Assembly: GCA_021604865.1 (NCBI GenBank)
Contig: BQJU01000019.1
Coordinates: 49,506 to 113,505, forward strand
Reading direction: 5' to 3'
Length of the DNA stretch: 64,000 bases
Origin: Saprospiraceae bacterium
GTDB lineage: Bacteria; Bacteroidota; Bacteroidia; Chitinophagales; Saprospiraceae
Made by a program: the position numbers and the translations under genes. Position 1 is the stretch's first letter. Every line of letters begins with the position of its first letter. Of this stretch, positions 1-8,973 are shown one piece after another. A model generated the notes under the pieces. It saw only the letters and a list, made by a program, of their open reading frames with translations. It searched no databases and was not told where the DNA came from.

Positions 1-150
1 TATGAAGAAATATCCAACGAATTGAATATTCCTCTCGGTACAGTAAAAGCTCAATTGTTCCGAGCCAAAGAAATGCTCTACGAATTGTTGCAACAGCCGG
101 GTGCTAGCGCCTATCTGGAAACAACAAGACGCAGAACAGGAACAGCTTGA
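1..150 (+). CDS. RNA polymerase sigma factor, C-terminal end (partial)
   Basis: The window opens inside this gene; 49 codons and the TGA stop are present in frame 1. The visible residues (YEEISNELNIPLGTVKAQLF, then RAKEML) are a helix-turn-helix of the sigma-70 region 4 type, which binds the -35/-33 promoter element. The preceding domains lie outside the window, so I cannot tell whether this is an ECF sigma factor, although a C-terminus ending soon after region 4 fits that class. The next gene has its own promoter, so this gene probably ends its transcription unit. Confidence 0.75.
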   Translation, partial: YEEISNELNIPLGTVKAQLFRAKEMLYELLQQPGASAYLETTRRRTGTA

Positions 151-262
151 TCTTGTTCTAACGAAATGCCCAAAAGTTATCCTAATTAATTCTAAGCGAA
201 AGCTTCAACATTGATGGGAGTCTTTTCTTGACAGAGAAGGCTCCTATTTTTTTTATAATTCC

Positions 263-270
263 TAATTTTG
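263..270 (+). promoter_or_regulatory. Bacteroidota-type -7 promoter box
   Basis: TAATTTTG fits the Bacteroidota consensus TAnnTTTG and ends 12 nt before the ATG at 283. It supports that ATG over the TTG at 268, which lies inside the box. No convincing -33 element is seen at the usual spacing. Confidence 0.5.
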
Positions 271-282
271 CAAAAAAAAGTT

Positions 283-825
283 ATGCCAAAACTAATGCTA
301 CTGGGATGCAGTGTCCTTTTCTTGCTGGCTGCCTGCGAACCAACCACTTCAAAAACGACCTCCAGCAAAGAACAACAGCTAGCGCCCATCACTGAACTGG
401 AACAAAAGCTACGCACTCAACAGGATGTCAGTCTGGATACAACTACGGCTAATGCGCTGATCAAACAAAGTCTTAATTATATTAAAACCTATCCTGCTGA
501 CTCCATTTCCGGAGAACTCCTGTTTAAAGCCGCTGATGTATCGAGAGGAATTGGTCATTATCAAGATGCTGTAGATCTTTGGGATCGCTTTTATCGGGAA
601 TATCCGACTCACAAAAAAGCACCGATTGCCCTTTTCCTGAAAGCTTTTACAGCGGATAAAGACTTACAGGATTCGGGAGCAGCCAGCGCTTATTATGAAA
701 ATTTCTTGCAGAAATATCCCGATCATGACCAAGCTAAAGATGCCCGGCTATTATTAGATATTTTACGAAATGACCAATCTCCGGAAGAATTGATTAAACA
801 ATTCCAACAGAATAATCAAGAATAA
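283..825 (+). CDS. TPR-type lipoprotein, hypothetical
   Basis: An exported protein of 180 residues. The N-terminus is a lipoprotein signal (MPKLMLLGCSVLFLLAAC) with lipobox LAAC, so the mature protein should start at the acylated Cys and be membrane anchored. The rest is helical with TPR-like spacing (ISGELLFKAADVSRGIGHYQ; DAVDLWDRFYREYP; SAYYENFLQKYPDHDQAKDA), which resembles the repeats of BamD/YfgL-type tetratricopeptide lipoproteins. ATG 283 was chosen because it gives a proper signal peptide and lies just after a -7 box. No partner can be named; TPR proteins of this kind usually scaffold envelope complexes. Confidence 0.7.
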   Translation: MPKLMLLGCSVLFLLAACEPTTSKTTSSKEQQLAPITELEQKLRTQQDVSLDTTTANALIKQSLNYIKTYPADSISGELLFKAADVSRGIGHYQDAVDLWDRFYREYPTHKKAPIALFLKAFTADKDLQDSGAASAYYENFLQKYPDHDQAKDARLLLDILRNDQSPEELIKQFQQNNQE

Positions 826-952
826 ACCTCTTGTACCCCTGTCAGAACAAGTTTACTGTTACTAAATCGTTAAAGTTGGCGGAAGATGCCCGTATCCAGT
901 GTATTGGGCAGTCATATTTTGGTTATCTTGCGAATTAAAATTTGCTTTTAAA

Positions 953-2122
953 ATGAAAAACATAATCGTACTCTCACTTATACTATTTGCAATGGTCGGG
1001 GTTAAAGCCCAGGGCATTGAATTTTTTCACGGTAGTTGGGAAGAAGCATTGGCGAAAGCCAAAATGGAAGAAAAAATCATTTTTGTAGATGCTTATGCCA
1101 GCTGGTGTGGTCCGTGTAAACGCATGGCAGCAAATGTATTTCCACTTCCGGAAGTAGGGGAATTTTTTAATAAAAATTTCATTTCCTTAAAGCTAGACAT
1201 GGAAAAAGATAAGGAAGGCATCAAGTTTCGGCAAAAATACCCGGTTTCGGCTTTTCCAACCCTATACTTCATAGACTACAACGAAGAAGTTATCCAAGTT
1301 GTCCGTGGGGCCCAACAAGCCGACGCCCTGATCAAACTAGGAGAAGGGGCTCTTCAAAAAGTGGATCGCAGTGGCGAATTTGAGGAAGCTTATGAGCAGG
1401 GTGATCGCAATCCTGAATTGGTGTACAATTATGTCAAAGCCTTAAATCGTGCAGGTAAATCCAGTCTAAAAATTGCCAATGAATATATCCGCGACCAAAA
1501 AGATCTGACGACGGAGCAAAACCTTCGTTTTTTGTTGGAGGCAACGACCGAAGCCGATTCCCGGATTTTCACACTGATGATTGACCACCGCAAACAGCTG
1601 GAAGCATTGATCGGTGAAGAAGAAGTAGAGACTAAGGTGTTGATGGCTTGCCAGGCTACAGCTCAGAAAGGTATTGAGTTTGAAAATAAGGCCTTAATTG
1701 ATGAGGCCATCAATAAGATGAAGCAACACTATCCCCAAAAGGCCGAGAACTTCGCCATCCAAACCAGAATGTCATTTTGTCTGGCTTGTCAGGACGCCAA
1801 GGATTATGTTGCCGCCTGTAAGGATTATGCAAAAAAAATCGCCAAAAACGATCCTAATCAATTGGATAAAATCGCGATGACCCTTAGCAAGCAATTTGGG
1901 GATGATACCAAGGCGATGAAAGCCGCTGAAAATTTCGCAGAAACGGCAGCAAAAGGAAGCAATCGTTATGAGTTTTACATTACCTACGCCGATATTCTGT
2001 ACAAAAATGGCAAACAGAAGGATGCGTTGGAGGCCGCCAATAAATCTCTCGAATTAGCTCAGAATCAAGGCCCTAATGCCATCCGTTCGGTTGAAGGTTT
2101 TATTCAACGAATTCAGGGATAA
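953..2122 (+). CDS. Exported thioredoxin-fold protein with helical C-terminal domain
   Basis: A protein of 389 residues with a signal peptide (residues 1-20, ending VKAQ) and a thioredoxin domain at about 25-150. The active site is WCGPC (Cys52, Cys55) and the cis-proline segment is SAFPTLYF. The remaining 240 residues are TPR-like helices. It is predicted to be a periplasmic thiol-disulfide oxidoreductase. ATG 953 was chosen over the more upstream start because the signal peptide begins there. It sits next to a paralogue of the same architecture 109 bp downstream. DUF255-like and thioredoxin_7-like families are the alternatives for the first domain. The substrate is unknown. Confidence 0.8.
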   Translation: MKNIIVLSLILFAMVGVKAQGIEFFHGSWEEALAKAKMEEKIIFVDAYASWCGPCKRMAANVFPLPEVGEFFNKNFISLKLDMEKDKEGIKFRQKYPVSAFPTLYFIDYNEEVIQVVRGAQQADALIKLGEGALQKVDRSGEFEEAYEQGDRNPELVYNYVKALNRAGKSSLKIANEYIRDQKDLTTEQNLRFLLEATTEADSRIFTLMIDHRKQLEALIGEEEVETKVLMACQATAQKGIEFENKALIDEAINKMKQHYPQKAENFAIQTRMSFCLACQDAKDYVAACKDYAKKIAKNDPNQLDKIAMTLSKQFGDDTKAMKAAENFAETAAKGSNRYEFYITYADILYKNGKQKDALEAANKSLELAQNQGPNAIRSVEGFIQRIQG

Positions 2123-2231
2123 ACCCCCATTCGTAAATTCAATTTGGCTGGTCAACTAAATGGGTGACAGTGTTGTTGTTCAGGGACTTGGACAATTATT
2201 GTCCCATGTATTTAATCAAAAAACAACCAAA

Positions 2232-3392
2232 ATGAAATTCAAATTAATTGTATTCCTGCAATTACTATTTATCGGTAGTCTGATGGCCCAGGGAGGCATC
2301 AAATTTTCAGAAGGAAGTTGGGAAGAAATTTTGGCAAAAGCCAAAGCCGAAAATAGGGTGATATTCATGGACGCTTATACGACCTGGTGTGGGCCTTGTA
2401 AGATGATGACTCAAAACACTTTTCCAGAAAGAGCCGTTGGGGATTTTTATAATGCCACTTTTGTCAATGTAAAGGTGGATATGGAAAAAGGAGAAGGTCT
2501 CGAAATTGCAAGAAATTATGAGGTAAGAGCCTATCCTACGCTGTTATTTATCAATGGTGATGGTGAGCTGGTGCACCGTGGTGTTGGCTACCGGGGGCCG
2601 GATGAATTAATTGCCCTTGGAAAAATAGCTTCCGACCCTGATGAAAATAGCCTGGGGATGGAAAGACGGTATAAAAGTGGCGATTACGAAGCCGACTTTT
2701 TGCGGAAATACGCCCTGGCTAAGGCAGAAATGATGGATGGTGATCCCAGTGAAATTGCCGAAGCTTATCTAGCAACCCAATCTGATTGGGGAACAGAAAA
2801 GAATCGAGAATTTATTTACACCTTAATCGATGATGCCGAAGGAAAAATGTTTGACTATCTGGTAGAAAACCGGCAGGCTTTTTCGGACCAGTTTGGAAAA
2901 GTAAAAGTCATCAACCGCATTCAGGCGCTCATTTTGCGTAAAGCATTTACCAATCGCAATGAGATGCCCGCTCTGGAGGAAATTGATGCCTTATTTACCA
3001 AGGCTTATCCAGAAGCAGCACCTCAATTATCCGCTAATTTTCGAATGGTTTATTTTCAACAAACGGGTGATTTAGCACAATATGCCAAAACTGCTATTGA
3101 CTATTTTGATAAATATCCCTCTGATGACATGATGGAACTAAATAATGCTTCCTGGGCTTTTTACGAAAGTGTCACCGATATGAAACAGCTGAAAAAGGCG
3201 GTAAAGTGGGCTGAAAAATCCGTAAAATTGAATAAACAATACTTCAATATGGATACGCTGGCTGCTTTGTACTTTAAGACCGGAAAAACCAAAAAAGGGC
3301 TTAAAACAGCAAACGAAGCCATCGATCTGGCTAAGGCTAACGATGAAGATTATACCGGGACAGTGCAATTGATTGAGTTATATACAAAATAA
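2232..3392 (+). CDS. Exported thioredoxin-fold protein, paralogue of the preceding gene
   Basis: A protein of 386 residues with a signal peptide (1-20, ending LMAQ), a thioredoxin domain with WCGPC (Cys53, Cys56) and cis-Pro segment RAYPTLLF, then a helical TPR-like tail. It matches the upstream gene in length, domain order and motif spacing (FSEGSWEEILAKAKAE against FHGSWEEALAKAKMEE), so the pair looks like an old tandem duplication. The start at 2232 gives the signal peptide; the in-frame ATG 72 nt upstream would put soluble residues before it. A hairpin just after the stop probably ends the transcript. Confidence 0.8.
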   Translation: MKFKLIVFLQLLFIGSLMAQGGIKFSEGSWEEILAKAKAENRVIFMDAYTTWCGPCKMMTQNTFPERAVGDFYNATFVNVKVDMEKGEGLEIARNYEVRAYPTLLFINGDGELVHRGVGYRGPDELIALGKIASDPDENSLGMERRYKSGDYEADFLRKYALAKAEMMDGDPSEIAEAYLATQSDWGTEKNREFIYTLIDDAEGKMFDYLVENRQAFSDQFGKVKVINRIQALILRKAFTNRNEMPALEEIDALFTKAYPEAAPQLSANFRMVYFQQTGDLAQYAKTAIDYFDKYPSDDMMELNNASWAFYESVTDMKQLKKAVKWAEKSVKLNKQYFNMDTLAALYFKTGKTKKGLKTANEAIDLAKANDEDYTGTVQLIELYTK

Positions 3393-3418
3393 GCTCCATT
3401 TCGGAATTTTCCAGCCTC

Positions 3419-3449
3419 AACCCTATTTGCAGCAAGTGCAGATAGGGTT
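3419..3449 (+). terminator. Hairpin terminator after the thioredoxin pair
   Basis: AACCCTAT (3419-3426) pairs with ATAGGGTT (3442-3449), with an inner TGC/GCA pairing. The following T-tract is short and interrupted (GTCGTTTTC), so termination strength is uncertain. Confidence 0.55.
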
Positions 3450-3476
3450 GTCGTTTTCAGAAGAATTGGATTAACC

Positions 3477-3508
3477 TTTCGCTATGCGGGTCGGGTTAAT
3501 TACCTTTG
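3477..3508 (+). promoter_or_regulatory. thiL promoter (-33/-7)
   Basis: The -7 box TACCTTTG lies at 3501-3508 and a near-consensus -33 TTTC at 3477-3480, with a 20-nt spacer. The ATG of thiL is 21 nt past the -7 box. Confidence 0.6.
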
Positions 3509-3529
3509 ATATATAAAACAAAACAATAA

Positions 3530-4585
3530 ATGGCAGAACAGGAAAAAGCAGACCGTACAGATGTCAATTCCCTTGGAGAATTTGGATTGATTGATCATTT
3601 GACCAAGCAGGCCAGAGTAGAAAATCCTTCAACAGTGAAAGGAGTAGGCGATGATGCAGCAGTTATTGATAATGGTGATTTATTAACTGTTGTTTCTACG
3701 GATATGCTGGTGGAAGGCATCCATTTTGATTTGATGTATACGCCCTTAAAACACCTGGGATATAAAGCTGTTGTCGTCAATTTGTCGGATATCTATGCAA
3801 TGAATGCTACGCCAAAACAAATTACGGTATCTGTAGCTTTATCCAATCGCTTTTCCGTAGAAGCTATGGAAGAATTATATGCCGGCATCCATGCTGCCTG
3901 CGAACGATACAAAGTAGATCTTGTAGGTGGAGATACCACCTCCTCGCCAAAAGGGCTTTATATCAGTGTAACAGCCATCGGACAAGGTGAAAAAGGCAAA
4001 GTGGTTTATCGCAATACAGCTCATGTTGGTGATTTGATTTGTATTACGGGCAACCTGGGAGCAGCTTATCTGGGATTACAGTTGCTAGAGCGTGAGCGGC
4101 AGGTTTTTCTGGCAGATCCCAATATGAAACCAGACCTGGAAGATCAAAACCTTCTGGTGGGGAGATTGCTAAAACCGGAGGCACGTAAGGATATGATTGA
4201 GTTGTTTGCCAAAAACAAACTCGTGCCTACTTCTATGATCGATATTTCGGACGGACTGGCTTCTGAGTTGTACCATATTTGTCAACAATCGGGCGTAGGT
4301 GCTTTTATTGAAGAAAGTGGTGTGCCCATTCATCCGGATGCTCAACAAATGGCCATTAAATTCAAACTTGATCCAATAACTTGTGCACTGAGCGGTGGAG
4401 AGGATTATGAATTATTATTCACGATCCGTCCCCATGATATTGAAAAGGTTAAATACCTCCCGGATATTTATATTGCGGGGGAAATCGTTAAAGCAGCAGA
4501 TGGCATTAAATTGCATACTACCGGAGGTAATTTGCACGATATTACAGCGCAGGGGTGGGCGCATTTTAAGCCGGGGGTGGAGTGA
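3530..4585 (+). CDS. thiL: Thiamine-monophosphate kinase
   Basis: ThiL phosphorylates thiamine monophosphate with ATP to make thiamine diphosphate, the last step of cofactor synthesis, in the cytosol. The 351-residue protein has the family motifs in order: GVGDDAAVI near residues 38-46 (metal and nucleotide binding), STDMLVEGIHF at 56-66, GGDTTSS near 138, DISDGLASEL near 237 and SGGEDYELLF near 290. Length is normal for the family. It belongs to the PurM/AIR synthetase-like ATP-binding superfamily. No other thiamine genes are adjacent and no TPP riboswitch precedes it. Confidence 0.95.
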   Translation: MAEQEKADRTDVNSLGEFGLIDHLTKQARVENPSTVKGVGDDAAVIDNGDLLTVVSTDMLVEGIHFDLMYTPLKHLGYKAVVVNLSDIYAMNATPKQITVSVALSNRFSVEAMEELYAGIHAACERYKVDLVGGDTTSSPKGLYISVTAIGQGEKGKVVYRNTAHVGDLICITGNLGAAYLGLQLLERERQVFLADPNMKPDLEDQNLLVGRLLKPEARKDMIELFAKNKLVPTSMIDISDGLASELYHICQQSGVGAFIEESGVPIHPDAQQMAIKFKLDPITCALSGGEDYELLFTIRPHDIEKVKYLPDIYIAGEIVKAADGIKLHTTGGNLHDITAQGWAHFKPGVE

Positions 4586-4636
4586 TTGAGATATCGGGGA
4601 TAGTTCAACTAGGTATTTTCTGAAAAAAATTAACTC

Positions 4637-5638
4637 ATGAAAAAATTGATCGTCCTCCTGTTTTTAGGGGGAATGCTCTTTCAGGCCTGCAAAGAGGACA
4701 AACCAAAAAAGGTAGAAAAAAAACAGGTCCCGGTACCTCGATTCGAAAAGGATTCGGCTTATGCTCATGTTGTCAAACAGCTCGAATTTGGTCCAAGAGT
4801 TGTCAACTCTGAGGGACATCAAGCAACAAAAAACTGGCTGGTCAATAAATTCAAAAGCTATAATATCAAAGTTATCGAGCAGAATTTTAAGGCTACAGCT
4901 TATACCGGAGAAGTCTTGAATGGCACCAATATAATCGCGCAATATAATCCACAATCGCGCAATCGCATATTGCTGGCCGCCCATTGGGATACCCGCCATA
5001 TTGCCGACTCTCCGCTGAGCAAAGATCGACAAAACGAACCCATTCTAGGTGCTGATGATGGCGCAAGTGGGGTTGCTGTTTTGTTGGAAGTAGCCCGTCA
5101 TTTGGAGGCCAATCCAGTGGATATTGGGGTAGACATTGTTCTTTTTGATGCCGAAGATTACGGTGAAAGTAAAGAACAATATGCTAATGCTACCGAAGAA
5201 CGTAAAGGGCTCAATAGCTGGGCTCTGGGCTCTCAACATTGGTCAAAAAATGTACATACTTCAGGCATTCAATACGGCATTTTGTTGGATATGGTAGGGG
5301 CTAAGGGTGCCCGTTTCCCTAAGGAAGGCTATTCTATGCAGTTTGCTCCTGAAGTCGTCAATAAGATCTGGAAGCTGGCCAAACAGATGGGATATAGCGA
5401 TTATTTTCATGATGCCAAAGGGGGGGGGATAACGGATGATCACTTCTTTGTCAATACGATTGCTGGTATCAAGATGATTGACATTATCAATTTACCAATC
5501 AATTCGGACAACAAAGGCTTTGGTTCCCACTGGCATACACACAATGATAATCTTGAGGTTATTGACAAACGAAGCATGAATGCCGTTGGACAAGTTTTAC
5601 TGGCAGTTATCTACCGCGAGGCGGGTGGGACCTTATAG
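4637..5638 (+). CDS. M28-family lipoprotein peptidase or glutaminyl cyclase-like
   Basis: A protein of 333 residues with a lipoprotein signal (LFQAC, Cys18). Zinc-ligand motifs of the M28 fold are visible: AAHWDTRH (His116, Asp118), LGADDGASG (Asp140), LFDAEDYGE (acidic pair near 171-174) and SHWHTHNDNLEVID near the C-terminus. In this layout the family includes aminopeptidases and glutaminyl-peptide cyclotransferases; FDAEDYGES and the WHTHND end are closer to the cyclase-like members, which make N-terminal pyroglutamate. It is predicted to be anchored in the envelope facing the periplasm. Which activity applies cannot be decided from sequence alone. Confidence 0.85.
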   Translation: MKKLIVLLFLGGMLFQACKEDKPKKVEKKQVPVPRFEKDSAYAHVVKQLEFGPRVVNSEGHQATKNWLVNKFKSYNIKVIEQNFKATAYTGEVLNGTNIIAQYNPQSRNRILLAAHWDTRHIADSPLSKDRQNEPILGADDGASGVAVLLEVARHLEANPVDIGVDIVLFDAEDYGESKEQYANATEERKGLNSWALGSQHWSKNVHTSGIQYGILLDMVGAKGARFPKEGYSMQFAPEVVNKIWKLAKQMGYSDYFHDAKGGGITDDHFFVNTIAGIKMIDIINLPINSDNKGFGSHWHTHNDNLEVIDKRSMNAVGQVLLAVIYREAGGTL

Positions 5639-5677
5639 ATATCGTACTTGCATCTCCACACTTTTAATGCCTATAAA

Positions 5678-7132
5678 ATGACAGCAGACACAACTATCCT
5701 GAATTACATTAACGGAAACTTGCAAGCTCCGCAGTCTGGCCGGTTTCTGGACAATTATGATCCATCTACTGGTTCAATTTACAGCCAGATTCCCGATTCT
5801 GACAGCCAGGATGTGCAATTGGCGGTAGATGCTGCTCGAAATGCCTTTCCTTCCTGGTCATCCTGCGGCGTACAGGAGCGCTCTCGTGTCATGTTGCGTA
5901 TTGCCGATTTAATTTCCAAAAATCTGGACGCGCTTGCTAAAGCTGAAAGTCAGGATAATGGAAAACCAATGTGGTTATCTTCTAGTGTGGATATTCCACG
6001 TGCTGAATCCAATTTCCGTTTTTTTGCTACAGCAATTCTGCATTTTAGTAGCGAAGCCCACCGGATGGAACAGCTTGCCATCAATTACACCATACGACAA
6101 CCCATTGGCATTGTCGGTTGTATTTCCCCCTGGAATTTGCCGCTTTATTTGTTTACCTGGAAAATCGCTCCGGCATTGGCTACAGGCAACTGTGTAGTCG
6201 CCAAGCCATCTGAATTGACACCAATGACGGCCTATCTTTTGGCTAAAATTTGCCAGGAAGCCGGATTACCTCCCGGAGTGTTAAACATTGTACATGGATT
6301 AGGCGGGAATACCGGACAAGCCATCGTTGATCATCCAGAAATAAAGGCCATTTCCTTTACCGGTGGTACACAAACCGGGCGCACTATTGCTGCCACTGCT
6401 GCCCCGATGTTTAAAAAGTTATCGTTGGAATTAGGTGGTAAAAACCCCAACATCATTTTTGCAGATTGCGATTTTGACGAGATGATGGATACCACCATGC
6501 GCTCTTCCTTTTCCAATAACGGGCAAATTTGTCTGTGCGGTTCTAGAATTTACGTAGAGCGCCCCATCTATGACCGCTTTCGGGAAGAAATCGTTAAAAG
6601 GACCCGGGACTTGAAGGTGGGGAATCCACTTAGTGAACAGGTTGACCTTGGTGCATTGGTTTCTAAAGCGCACCTGGAAAAAATACAATCCTACCTGAAA
6701 TTGGCACAGGAAGAAGGTGGGCAAATTCTCTGTGGTGGTGCCATCATTGATCATAAAGAAGCACATTTGCGCAATGGTTATTACCTAAGCCCAGCGGTTA
6801 TCGAAGGTTTGCCTATCCATTGCCGAACCAACCAGGAAGAAATTTTTGGCCCTGTAGTCACTATCGCTCCTTTTGATACTGAAGAAGAGGCCATTGCGCT
6901 AGCCAATGGCACCGTTTATGGCCTGGCATCAACCCTTTGGACCAGCAATCTGCAGCGGGCCACTCGTGTTGCTGAGCAATTACAATCAGGCATCGTTTGG
7001 GTCAATTGCTGGATGTTGCGGGACCTGCGTACGCCTTTTGGAGGCGTCAAGAATTCCGGTGTGGGGCGGGAGGGAGGCCTCGAAGCGCTGCGTTTCTTTA
7101 CGGAAGCAAAGAATGTGTGTTTGAAGTATTGA
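5678..7132 (+). CDS. NAD-dependent aldehyde dehydrogenase (ALDH8-like)
   Basis: A 484-residue ALDH superfamily enzyme that oxidises an aldehyde to an acid with NAD(P). Seen are the cofactor-binding segment SPWNLPLYLFTWKIAPAL, SFTGGTQTGRTI, the general-base Glu251 in LELGGKNP, the nucleophile Cys285 in NGQICLCGSR and the C-terminal QEEIFGPVV. The segment GQICLCGSRIYVERPIYDRF resembles the ALDH8 group (2-aminomuconic or 2-hydroxymuconic semialdehyde dehydrogenases). ATG 5678 was preferred to the upstream TTG because it fits the usual N-terminus. A kynurenine-formamidase-like gene occurs at 57.5 kb, but the two are not linked, so a role in tryptophan breakdown is only a guess. Confidence 0.85.
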   Translation: MTADTTILNYINGNLQAPQSGRFLDNYDPSTGSIYSQIPDSDSQDVQLAVDAARNAFPSWSSCGVQERSRVMLRIADLISKNLDALAKAESQDNGKPMWLSSSVDIPRAESNFRFFATAILHFSSEAHRMEQLAINYTIRQPIGIVGCISPWNLPLYLFTWKIAPALATGNCVVAKPSELTPMTAYLLAKICQEAGLPPGVLNIVHGLGGNTGQAIVDHPEIKAISFTGGTQTGRTIAATAAPMFKKLSLELGGKNPNIIFADCDFDEMMDTTMRSSFSNNGQICLCGSRIYVERPIYDRFREEIVKRTRDLKVGNPLSEQVDLGALVSKAHLEKIQSYLKLAQEEGGQILCGGAIIDHKEAHLRNGYYLSPAVIEGLPIHCRTNQEEIFGPVVTIAPFDTEEEAIALANGTVYGLASTLWTSNLQRATRVAEQLQSGIVWVNCWMLRDLRTPFGGVKNSGVGREGGLEALRFFTEAKNVCLKY

Positions 7133-7221
7133 TACCACCTCCCTAAGCATGTTTGACAAAAAAAGTCACAATCCTAATAATTTGTGTATTTTTACCCTTG
7201 ATAAACTGAAATATTAAATCA

Positions 7222-7698
7222 GTGGACTCTATACATAAATTCAAGGTAGAGGGAATCGAGGGAAATGAAATCGACTTTGCTACCTTCAAGGGCAAAAAAA
7301 TGATGGTTGTGAATGTAGCTTCAGAATGTGGCTACACTCCTCAATACCAGCAATTGCAAGAGCTCTACGAGGAGTTTAATGATAAATTGGTCATCATCGG
7401 GTTTCCCAGTAATGATTTTGGCGACCAGGAACCCGGAACCAATGAGGAAATAAAATCATTTTGCACTAGCCGATACCAGGTGAGTTTTCCGCTCACTGCA
7501 AAAATAAAAATCCGGGGAGAAGGGGCACATCCGGTATACCGATGGCTCACTCGAAAGGATCAAAATGGTATCATGGATAGCAAAGTACAATGGAATTTTA
7601 ACAAGTACCTGCTCGATAAAGACGGGTATCTTATTCGATATTATCCCTCATCAGTTAGTCCTATTGATCAAGAAATTCTCGATTGGATTTCACCATAA
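7222..7698 (+). CDS. Glutathione peroxidase family thiol peroxidase
   Basis: A 158-residue cytosolic peroxidase that reduces hydroperoxides, in bacteria usually with thioredoxin. The peroxidatic Cys36 lies in VASECGYTPQY; the other tetrad residues are the Gln of DQEPGTNEE and the Trp-Asn of VQWNFNKYL. It is a Cys enzyme, not a selenoprotein. The start is a GTG: an in-frame TGA stands at 7207-7209 and no ATG lies between it and the conserved N-terminus. It lies 32 bp upstream of holB and may share its transcript. Confidence 0.9.
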   Translation: MDSIHKFKVEGIEGNEIDFATFKGKKMMVVNVASECGYTPQYQQLQELYEEFNDKLVIIGFPSNDFGDQEPGTNEEIKSFCTSRYQVSFPLTAKIKIRGEGAHPVYRWLTRKDQNGIMDSKVQWNFNKYLLDKDGYLIRYYPSSVSPIDQEILDWISP

Positions 7699-7730
7699 AT
7701 GTATTAGAGTTCATAGCAGAATAAATTGCT

Positions 7731-8870
7731 ATGGCATTCAGCAATATCATTGGGCAGACGAGCGTCAAGGAGATGCTGCATCAAATGGTGTCAGGAGACC
7801 GTTTGCCTCATGCGTTGTTGTTTCTCGGGCCTTCGGGGAGTGGCAAACTCGCCCTGGCTCTCGCTCTGGCACAATACCTGCTTTGTGAAAACAAACAGGA
7901 AACTGACAGTTGTGGTCAATGCCCCAGCTGTTCCAAAACCTACCGTTACATTCACCCTGATTTACATTTTTCATTTCCTACCATAGGCACTAATGTTACT
8001 AGCGATTCATTTCTACCTCAATGGAGGAAATGTATGGAGGAAACGCCCTTTATGACTGCCAATGAATGGTTGCAATCTATTGGTGCGGAAAATCGCCAGG
8101 GTAATATCAACAAAGAGGAATGTGCGACTATTATTCGTAAACTTAGCCTGAAAATATTTGAGGGTAGCTATAAAATTCTCATCATGTGGCTACCAGAGTA
8201 CCTTGGAAAAGAAGGCAACCGCCTGCTCAAGCTTATCGAAGAGCCACCTGAACAGACCATTTTTATTCTGGTGGCGGAAAACCAGGATCTCATTTTAAAT
8301 ACGATTTTATCTCGCTGCCAAATTGTTAAAATCAATGCCTTGGCAGATGAAGAAATTGTAGAAGGGTTGGTCAACCTTCATGGTGTAAAGGAGGAAGAGG
8401 CACAGGCCATTGCTCATTTGGCCAATGGTGATTTTAATGAAGCCATTCACCTTGCTGGTAATCAGGAAAACGACAATGCTACTCTATTTTTGGAATGGCT
8501 GCGCAAATGTTATATCGGCAATGGTGTGGAATTGGTTGCCTGGGTAGATAGTTTTGCCTCATTAGGCCGGGAAAACCAGAAGTATTTTTTGAATTATGCC
8601 CTGCACTTCATGCGGGAATACATGGTGCTGAAACTCACTGGAAATGATCGGGTACGGCTGCGGACCAACGAATTAAAAACGGCCCAAAATTTAGTAAAGG
8701 TCATTGAAATGGATCAGCTGGAAAAGATAGTACAACTCCTGACAGATTGCGCATATTATATAGAACGTAATGCCAATCCAAAGGTCTTGTTTTTAGATAC
8801 ATCAATACAGATGAATAAATTGTTGAAACGAAATCACAAGGATCTGAACCCCACTGCGGCAAATGTGTAA
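7731..8870 (+). CDS. holB: DNA polymerase III subunit delta'
   Basis: Part of the clamp loader that places the beta sliding clamp on DNA. The 379-residue protein starts with the AAA+ fold: IIGQTSVKEML, Walker A GPSGSGK (33-39), a zinc-finger cysteine set (Cys52, Cys61, Cys64, Cys67), and the sensor region LLKLIEEPPEQTIFILVAE followed by LSRCQ. The C-terminal helical part binds the other loader subunits. It could be mistaken for DnaX, but the length, single copy of the AAA+ module and RLLKLIEEPP motif favour HolB. Confidence 0.9.
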   Translation: MAFSNIIGQTSVKEMLHQMVSGDRLPHALLFLGPSGSGKLALALALAQYLLCENKQETDSCGQCPSCSKTYRYIHPDLHFSFPTIGTNVTSDSFLPQWRKCMEETPFMTANEWLQSIGAENRQGNINKEECATIIRKLSLKIFEGSYKILIMWLPEYLGKEGNRLLKLIEEPPEQTIFILVAENQDLILNTILSRCQIVKINALADEEIVEGLVNLHGVKEEEAQAIAHLANGDFNEAIHLAGNQENDNATLFLEWLRKCYIGNGVELVAWVDSFASLGRENQKYFLNYALHFMREYMVLKLTGNDRVRLRTNELKTAQNLVKVIEMDQLEKIVQLLTDCAYYIERNANPKVLFLDTSIQMNKLLKRNHKDLNPTAANV

Positions 8871-8973
8871 TAGATAGCTTTCATCAGGAAAACTATAGAC
8901 ACTAAAAGAGTGTTTGTTGCTTGAAGAGGAAATAGTGAAATGGGTTCTACATCCACCAGAAAATTTTGAAAAG

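Noticed and set aside
7222..7698. Selenocysteine glutathione peroxidase
   Set aside because: The catalytic position is a normal Cys codon (Cys36), so no UGA recoding is involved.
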